Source of the DNA: CAVRZY01 sp963725415
Lineage (GTDB): Bacteria > Acidobacteriota > Terriglobia > Bryobacterales > Bryobacteraceae
Assembly (NCBI GenBank): GCA_963725415.1
Contig: CAVRZY010000263.1
Span: 1-52,823 of the forward strand
DNA length: 52,823 nucleotides
Reading direction: 5' to 3'
The position numbers and the translations under genes were made by a program. The stretch's first letter is position 1. Every line of letters starts with the position of its first letter. Positions 50,052 through 52,823 of this stretch are shown piece by piece. The notes beneath the pieces were generated by a model. The model was not told the origin of the DNA. It did no database searches and saw nothing but the letters and a program-made list of their open reading frames with translations.

Positions 50052-50786
50052 TCAGCGGAACAGGTCTTTGTCCCGCGGGCGGATCAGCGCTCGGGCCGAG
50101 CCGGCGGCCGGCTGCCACTCAAAGCCGCGAATCAGAACCACCGGGATGCCCTCGATCTTGCGCATCAAGAGGCCGGCGGCCGCGGCCAACTCGTCGGCCA
50201 CCGCCAGCACGGTGCTCTGTAGAATCCGCCCGCATCGATCGGGCCGCCCGCGATAGTCCGCCAATGCCTCCAGCCCCGAAACGCCGATGGCCACGTTGAC
50301 CAGCCCCTCGCGCCAGGGACGTCCGAAGGTGTCACTGATGATCACGGCGCCGCAGCCGAGATCGCGCCGCAGGCGGTCCGCGGAGGCGTCCGGGTCGCGC
50401 GGCAGCACCGAGGCATAATCCTCTCCCGGCACATTGGACAGGTCTACGCCCGCGTTCGCCGCTACCAGTCCGTGCTGCGTCTCGGCAATCACCACGCCGC
50501 GCTCCATCTTCACGATGCGCCGCGACTCCCGGAGGATCAGCTCAATCAGCCGCGCATCTTTCCCCCACTGCCCGGCCCACTGCTGCGCGGCGGGCGACGG
50601 CTCGATGGCGCGCAGATCCACCACCGCGCCTTCCGCTTTTGAGACGACCTTCTGCGCTACCACGACAATCGTTTCCGGACCGATGGTGTGATGCTCCCGG
50701 GCTGCCGCCACCCGGACCAGCTCGCCCAGATCGTCGCCGGGCCGCACTTCGGGCAGGCTATTGAGTCCTACAAGGTCAATGCGCAT
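50052..50786 (-). CDS. cofE: Coenzyme F420-0:L-glutamate ligase
   Basis: A 244-residue ligase that adds glutamate residues to F420-0 using GTP. Motifs are GDDLGELV, VVAQKVVSKAEGAVVDL, VKMERGVVIAETQHGLVAANAGVDLSNV and VIISDTFGRPWREGLVNVAIGVSG. The fused nitroreductase-like domain of actinobacterial FbiB is absent. I start at ATG 50786 (MRIDLVGLNSLPEV). It overlaps cofC by 19 bases and ends the operon. Confidence 0.92.
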   Translation of the reverse strand: MRIDLVGLNSLPEVRPGDDLGELVRVAAAREHHTIGPETIVVVAQKVVSKAEGAVVDLRAIEPSPAAQQWAGQWGKDARLIELILRESRRIVKMERGVVIAETQHGLVAANAGVDLSNVPGEDYASVLPRDPDASADRLRRDLGCGAVIISDTFGRPWREGLVNVAIGVSGLEALADYRGRPDRCGRILQSTVLAVADELAAAAGLLMRKIEGIPVVLIRGFEWQPAAGSARALIRPRDKDLFR

Positions 50787-51409
50787 GTCTCTCGCAGCAT
50801 CCGCGCAATCCGGCACTCCGGCGCGCGTTTGAACAATTCAGCAATGTCCTCCGGGGTGTCGATGTCCAACATCAGGCCCGGCAATCGCAGGACCTCGGCG
50901 GTCACGCCCCTGGCCCGCGCCTGCTCCAGGTGGGCCTGAAGACTGCCTGGGCCAAAACGGCTCTGGATGATATCCGGTGGGGTACGGGCCAATGCGTTGG
51001 TGCCCGTCTCATCAGCCGAGGGCACGACCACGACCTGGTGAAGATGCGCCGCCGCGGTCAACTCCTCGATCTCGCGCGGCGCGGCCAGCGGCACGTCGAT
51101 GGGCAACAGGAGAACCGTACGCGCACCCATCCGAATGGCGCGCTGCGCCGCCGCGTCGGCCGAGTGGCTGTGCCCCGCCTGGCTCTGCTCCTCAAACACC
51201 AGTGCGCCCGCACTGCGCGCCTGCCGCGCCGTCCACTCATCGCTGGTCACTATCACGATCCGGTCCAGGCCCCGCACGGCCCGCAGCTTCTCCATCATCT
51301 CCTGGTACATGGCCTGCGCCAGCGCCTCCCGCTGCTCGGCCGTGAGCAGCCCGCTCAAGCGCTGCTTGGCGTTCTGCGGCGCCTTGACCGGAAGCAAGGC
51401 GAAAATCAC
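50768..51409 (-). CDS. cofC: 2-phospho-L-lactate (or phosphoenolpyruvate) guanylyltransferase
   Basis: A 213-residue nucleotidyltransferase that activates phospholactate, or phosphoenolpyruvate in many bacteria, with GTP for F420 side-chain synthesis. The N-terminus LLPVKAPQNAKQRLSGLL is the NTP-binding loop. LLPIDVPLAAPREIEEL and VVVPSADETGTNALARTPPDII are typical. The GTG start overlaps the cofD stop by four bases (GTGA). Confidence 0.9.
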   Translation of the reverse strand: MIFALLPVKAPQNAKQRLSGLLTAEQREALAQAMYQEMMEKLRAVRGLDRIVIVTSDEWTARQARSAGALVFEEQSQAGHSHSADAAAQRAIRMGARTVLLLPIDVPLAAPREIEELTAAAHLHQVVVVPSADETGTNALARTPPDIIQSRFGPGSLQAHLEQARARGVTAEVLRLPGLMLDIDTPEDIAELFKRAPECRIARMLRETCALTL

Positions 51410-52344
51410 AGCGCCAACCCCAGCGCTTTGACAACCGCCCTGGCCAAGGCTTTCTTTTGCGCCAGACCTCTCATGATGGTGTTGGTGACCACAGCGCGCA
51501 TGCCAAGCGCCTCAACTTTCGGCGCCAACTTTCGATCCACGCGATCCAGCACAAACACGTCCACGAAATCTCGATACAGCTCCGCGACTTGATCGGCCGA
51601 GGCCCGCAGTCCCATACTCCTCATCATGCGAGCCGCCGGCCCTTTCAGCGCCCGTCCTCCCACAATCGGTGAGATGGCGGCCACCGGCGCGGCAGTTTCC
51701 CGCAGCGCCTCGCGAATACCGGGCACCGCCAGAATCGGCCCGATGCTGATGATCGGATTCGACGGGCAAACAACGACTCCCGCTGCCCGCTGGATCGCTT
51801 TCAAGACCCCGTCAGCAGGGCGCGCTTCTTCCATGCCATAGAAGCGGACGCCCAGGACCGCATCGCGGGCCCGCTGCCGCACGAAGTAAGTCTGGAAATC
51901 CAGGATGCCATGGCGCGTCTCGACCAGCGTAGGCACCGGCTTGTCGGACATGGGGACGATCCTGGCCCGCACGCCCAGCGGGGTGGCGATTTCCCAGGTC
52001 ACCTGGCTCAGTGTCGCCCCCTGGCGCAGCCGCCCGCTCCGATACAAGTGCGTCGCCAGGTCACGGTCTCCCAGTTTGAACCAGGTCTCGCCGCCCAGGC
52101 GCTCGAGCGCTCGCAAGCACTCGAAGGTATCCCCCTGGATTCCCCACCCGCGCTTCCGGTTGGCCAGCCCGGCCAGCGTGTACGTCACCGTGTCCAGGTC
52201 CGGTGAAACATGCAGCCCGTGGATCTCGGCGTCATCCCCCGTATTGCCGACAATGAAGAGCCGCTCGGGACCAACGACAGGGGCCAGCCCGGAGAGAAAC
52301 CGGGCCGCACCCACACCCCCCGCCAAAACTACGATTCTTTTCAC
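51406..52344 (-). CDS. cofD: 2-phospho-L-lactate transferase
   Basis: A 312-residue transferase that joins the activated phospho-acid to the deazaflavin FO. Motifs are VLAGGVGAARFLSGL, VGNTGDDAEIHGLHVSPDLDTVTYTLAG, GWGIQGDTFECLRAL and VVVCPSNPIISIGPILAVPGI. The start is GTG, overlapping the npdG stop as GTGA. FO synthase (fbiC or cofG/cofH) is not in the window. Confidence 0.93.
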   Translation of the reverse strand: MKRIVVLAGGVGAARFLSGLAPVVGPERLFIVGNTGDDAEIHGLHVSPDLDTVTYTLAGLANRKRGWGIQGDTFECLRALERLGGETWFKLGDRDLATHLYRSGRLRQGATLSQVTWEIATPLGVRARIVPMSDKPVPTLVETRHGILDFQTYFVRQRARDAVLGVRFYGMEEARPADGVLKAIQRAAGVVVCPSNPIISIGPILAVPGIREALRETAAPVAAISPIVGGRALKGPAARMMRSMGLRASADQVAELYRDFVDVFVLDRVDRKLAPKVEALGMRAVVTNTIMRGLAQKKALARAVVKALGLAL

Positions 52345-52823
52345 GCCGTCCCTAGTCCCGTGATCCGCACACCCGAACCTTTCACCTTGTAGCGCAGGTT
52401 GAGCGAGATCAGCAGCGCGGCCAGATTTTCGAGGTAGCGGGAATTCTCCAGGGGGCCGGCATCCACCGCCCGCGCGCCGGGGATCATCTCGACCAGTTCC
52501 CGAACCGAGGCTTTGGCCTCGGCGCTGTCGCCGCAGATGAGCACATCGCTGTCCACCGCCTGCTCGATGCGGGCCAGCACTTCGGCGCTCAGGCAGTGAA
52601 ACGCCGAGGTGACAGCCACACCCTCCGGTACGTATCGCGCCGCCTGCTGGGCCGCCGATCCGGCCCACAGGCTCACGGTGTGGCTGAGGCGGCCCCCGAT
52701 GGCGACCTCAAGCGGCACCGTTGCATCCACCAGAACCGTCCCTGGGCGGAAGCTCGATCGCACCGACTTCAAGATGCCGATCTGCGCCGCCAGGGGCACG
52801 GTCAGCACGACGATGCCGGCCTC
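52341..52823 (-). CDS. npdG: F420-dependent NADP oxidoreductase, partial at window edge
   Basis: The C-terminal 160 or so residues of an NpdG-like enzyme that moves hydride between F420H2 and NADP+. Visible blocks are VLTVPLAAQIGILKSV, VLVDATVPL, VTSAFHCLSAEVLARIEQAVDSDVLICGD and DAGPLENSRYLENLAALLISLN. The N-terminal Rossmann motif lies beyond the window. It is probably first, or near first, in the cof operon and is translationally coupled to cofD. Confidence 0.85.
   Translation of the reverse strand, partial: EAGIVVLTVPLAAQIGILKSVRSSFRPGTVLVDATVPLEVAIGGRLSHTVSLWAGSAAQQAARYVPEGVAVTSAFHCLSAEVLARIEQAVDSDVLICGDSAEAKASVRELVEMIPGARAVDAGPLENSRYLENLAALLISLNLRYKVKGSGVRITGLGTA

Overview
The window looks like a high-GC chromosome segment from an Acidobacteriota-type bacterium, probably a Bryobacterales/Solibacteres relative. 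The reasons are a 1046-residue TonB-dependent receptor with an N-terminal carboxypeptidase-regulatory domain, a Ser/Thr kinase fused to TolB-like and TPR domains, DUF1080 and ThuA-type secreted proteins, and many short palindromic repeats. This assignment is inferred from gene content only. No rRNA, tRNA or CRISPR array was seen.

Layout. 0-6.2 kb (+): an adenylate-forming enzyme, a TonB-dependent receptor and an Nramp-like transporter in one tight operon. 6.2-9.2 kb (-): a polysaccharide flippase and a KDG-type sugar kinase. 9.2-9.65 kb: a nest of palindromes. 9.65-23.6 kb (-): a carbonyl-branch Wood-Ljungdahl (CODH/ACS) cluster transcribed right to left as core methionine synthase (MesB type), two CooC ATPases, CooS, CooF, an FAD/NAD oxidoreductase, AcsB, AcsD and AcsC. 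A ParDE toxin-antitoxin pair follows, then the corrinoid reactivase AcsV and a methyltransferase-like protein. 23.6-28.2 kb: VOC protein, a TonB-receptor remnant, a DUF1080 protein and the kinase. 28.2-31.7 kb (-): larE and gyrA. 31.8-39.6 kb (-): a TetR-controlled TolC/HlyD/ABC-2 export operon resembling cecR-ybhGFSR, with a consensus promoter. 39.7-45.6 kb: AbrB/VapC, ThuA, a UROD-like methyltransferase, an aminotransferase, a Tat-type FAD oxidoreductase and a lipoprotein PPIase. 45.6-49.4 kb: a membrane-anchored MutS-family ATPase followed immediately by a group II intron in the opposite orientation. 50-52.8 kb (-): the coenzyme F420 operon npdG-cofD-cofC-cofE.

Many genes are split by single-base frameshifts, including the essential gyrA, and they are densest in the CODH/ACS cluster (about 13.9-23.0 kb). 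Where I could reconstruct the reading frame, most are one surplus G or C in a three-base run, and a minority are one lost base. Every catalytic residue I checked is kept across the breaks. Correcting the frames also restores ribosome-binding sites and stop/start overlaps. I therefore read these as consensus errors over working genes and annotate each as one CDS spanning the broken frames.

Functionally, the CODH/ACS cluster can make or cleave acetyl-CoA. CooS/CooF/oxidoreductase handle CO2/CO electrons, AcsB assembles or splits acetyl-CoA, and AcsCD carries the methyl group, kept reduced by AcsV. MesB at the head of the operon could take that methyl for methionine. No AcsE methyltransferase is present in the window.
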